Origin: Synergistaceae bacterium UBA4088
GTDB lineage: Bacteria > Synergistota > Synergistia > Synergistales > Thermovirgaceae
Assembly: GCA_002382605.1 (NCBI GenBank)
Contig: DFYG01000010.1
Coordinates: 1-6,850, forward strand
Reading direction: 5' to 3'
DNA length: 6,850 nucleotides
The position numbers and the translations under genes were made by a program. Below are positions 5,660 through 6,850 of this stretch, piece by piece; position 1 is the stretch's first letter, and every line of letters starts with the position of its first letter. Below the pieces are notes generated by a model. It saw only the letters and a program-made list of their open reading frames with translations, was not told the DNA's origin and ran no database searches.

Positions 5660-6808
5660 CTATTGGAAACTTATATTTAATACAACCACCTCGGGTCGGC
5701 TGGATGTCCTTATCGGCGGACCCCAGACACCAACTCCGCTTGACACGTAAAAGAGAGTCTCCCCTTTTTTGAGAAAACCCCAGTCCTGTTCGAAGATCCG
5801 GTTTGTGATGAAGTTGAAGGGCCAGAGCTGCCCCCTGTGGGTGTGTCCTGAGACCTGCAGTGCAACCGACGCTTCCACTGCTTCCTGAAGATCCGAAGGG
5901 TTATGGTCCATTACAATTGCCGGAAGATCTCCATCGACTCCCGAGATCTCCGACAGGGGAATGCGGGCGGCTCCTCTTCGGGAAGCAGCCCTGTCGTCGC
6001 GTCCCACGAGGGTGAAAAGACCTTCTATTTCGATCGACTCGTCGCGGAGGACCTTAACCCCCCCCGCCTCGAAAGAGCGGACCGCCTCCTGAGCCCCGGC
6101 GTAGAATTCGTGATTCCCCAGAACGGCAAATACCCCCAGCGGAGCCGAAATCATCGCCAGTTCTTCGGAAAGTTTTTCCTCCAGAGCGTTGGTGACGTCC
6201 GAATCAACTATGTCCCCCACAAGAAGTACTATATCGGGGCTGGTTGAGTTGATGGTCCCTATCATCCTGGCAAGCCAGTGATTTTTGACAAGCAGTCCGA
6301 CATGGAGATCGGTCGCAATGGCGATCCGTAACGGTATTTCCCTGGGGGTGCCCCTGAGGGTAATGTCATACTCCCTTATAGCGGGATTGGTAGCGTTCCA
6401 TCGACCGGCTGCCACTGTCAGAACCGTAAGTGACAGAACGATCCAGAAGGCTGCAAGGCGGGCATTTCCAGGCCGAAGCGCAATGGAGCCCGGGAACACC
6501 CGGAACCAGTGATCGGCCAGCCGGAGAATGTCCAGGACCGCCAGAAGAAGAATTGCCGTAACCATGATCCCCATGTACCATGAACCGATGATCGAGAGGA
6601 GATCAGTGAACCGACACCGGAAGAAGGCTCCGCCGATCCTTCCCAGGGGGAACGCAGCCACCAGGAGCCAGAATCCCGCAAATACCGGGGTCTTCAAAGA
6701 GCCCAGGTGTGGGATCACTCTGGCCAGGTGAATCCAGATGTAAAGGTTAGCGGCCGCGTATATGCTCAAAGCTATTCCTAAAAACGAGAACAGGGACGAA
6801 AGTTTCAT
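5660..6808 (-). CDS. Membrane-anchored calcineurin-like metallophosphoesterase (YkuE/YaeI type)
   Basis: This 382-residue protein has a hydrophobic N-terminal third and a C-terminal phosphoesterase domain. Four likely membrane segments lie at about 5-29, 41-57, 70-95 and 118-135. The di-metal motifs follow in order: DLH (D167, H169), GD at 198-199, GNHE at 231-234, H302 in MDHNP, and GHTHRGQ at 321-327. Every metal ligand expected for the family is present, so it should be active. The family cleaves phosphomonoesters or diesters with Mn2+ or similar ions; the substrate cannot be read from sequence. Chlamydial LpxG, a UDP-2,3-diacylglucosamine hydrolase for lipid A, belongs to this YaeI-like group, which makes a lipid A role conceivable beside LPS-sugar genes, but that is inference. 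It starts at ATG 6808 after a GGAGG and leads the minus-strand pair. The promoter lies beyond or within the repeat at the window end. Confidence 0.85.
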   Translation of the reverse strand: MKLSSLFSFLGIALSIYAAANLYIWIHLARVIPHLGSLKTPVFAGFWLLVAAFPLGRIGGAFFRCRFTDLLSIIGSWYMGIMVTAILLLAVLDILRLADHWFRVFPGSIALRPGNARLAAFWIVLSLTVLTVAAGRWNATNPAIREYDITLRGTPREIPLRIAIATDLHVGLLVKNHWLARMIGTINSTSPDIVLLVGDIVDSDVTNALEEKLSEELAMISAPLGVFAVLGNHEFYAGAQEAVRSFEAGGVKVLRDESIEIEGLFTLVGRDDRAASRRGAARIPLSEISGVDGDLPAIVMDHNPSDLQEAVEASVALQVSGHTHRGQLWPFNFITNRIFEQDWGFLKKGETLFYVSSGVGVWGPPIRTSSRPEVVVLNISFQ

Positions 6809-6812
6809 TGGG

Positions 6813-6817
6813 CCTCC
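6813..6817 (-). promoter_or_regulatory. Ribosome binding site of the phosphoesterase gene
   Basis: GGAGG on the minus strand lies 4 bases before ATG 6808. The spacing is a little short but supports this start. Confidence 0.55.
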
Positions 6818-6820
6818 AGA

Positions 6821-6850
6821 GAGTAAATCGTGAATCGTAAATCGTGAATC
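6821..6850 (+). repeat. Third heptamer array, cut by the window edge
   Basis: After a degenerate GAGTAAA, three clean units follow: TCGTGAA (6828-6834), TCGTAAA (6835-6841) and TCGTGAA (6842-6848). A fourth begins at 6849. The plus-strand orientation matches the array at 1877-1911 and is inverted relative to 2003-2057. It lies 12 bases before the phosphoesterase start on that gene's 5' side. Confidence 0.75.

Overview
The window looks like a chromosomal envelope-sugar locus from a Gram-negative (diderm) bacterium with a moderately GC-rich genome. It begins inside an arn-type operon for lipid A or LPS decoration with 4-amino-4-deoxy-L-arabinose (L-Ara4N). Arginine AGG/AGA codons are common in all genes. 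I cannot name the phylum from this alone; Deltaproteobacteria-like or Synergistota-like diderms would both fit.

Plus strand, 1-4521: the last 21 codons of an ArnB-type aminotransferase, then arnC (undecaprenyl-phosphate L-Ara4FN transferase), the formyltransferase half of ArnA, the decarboxylase/dehydrogenase half of ArnA as a separate gene, and a phosphomannomutase/phosphoglucomutase. In order B-C-A this matches the enterobacterial arn operon, except that ArnA, one 660-residue protein in E. coli, is two genes here. Together they would convert UDP-glucuronate to UDP-L-Ara4N, formylate it and load it onto undecaprenyl phosphate. The mutase could supply glucose-1-phosphate or mannose-1-phosphate upstream. 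ArnD (deformylase) and ArnT (transferase to lipid A) are not in the window.

Minus strand, 6808-4589: a membrane-anchored calcineurin-like metallophosphoesterase followed 42 bp later by a WbpP/TviC-like UDP-N-acetylhexosamine 4-epimerase. They probably form an operon that converges on the arn-side operon. The 67 bp between the converging stop codons holds no convincing terminator.

The most unusual part is non-coding. The 183 bp between the two arnA halves is framed by two opposed arrays of a degenerate heptamer (TCGTRAA, or TTYACGA on the other strand). A third array starts just upstream of the phosphoesterase gene and runs off the window. The left array overwrites the 3' end of the formyltransferase gene, supplying its last four codons and its stop. 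The decarboxylase begins at a TTG right after the right array, in the same reading frame as the formyltransferase. The simplest reading is a small inverted-repeat element that split, or settled between, two formerly joined arnA modules. I see no wholly new enzyme system; the repeat element and its effect on arnA are what deserve follow-up.
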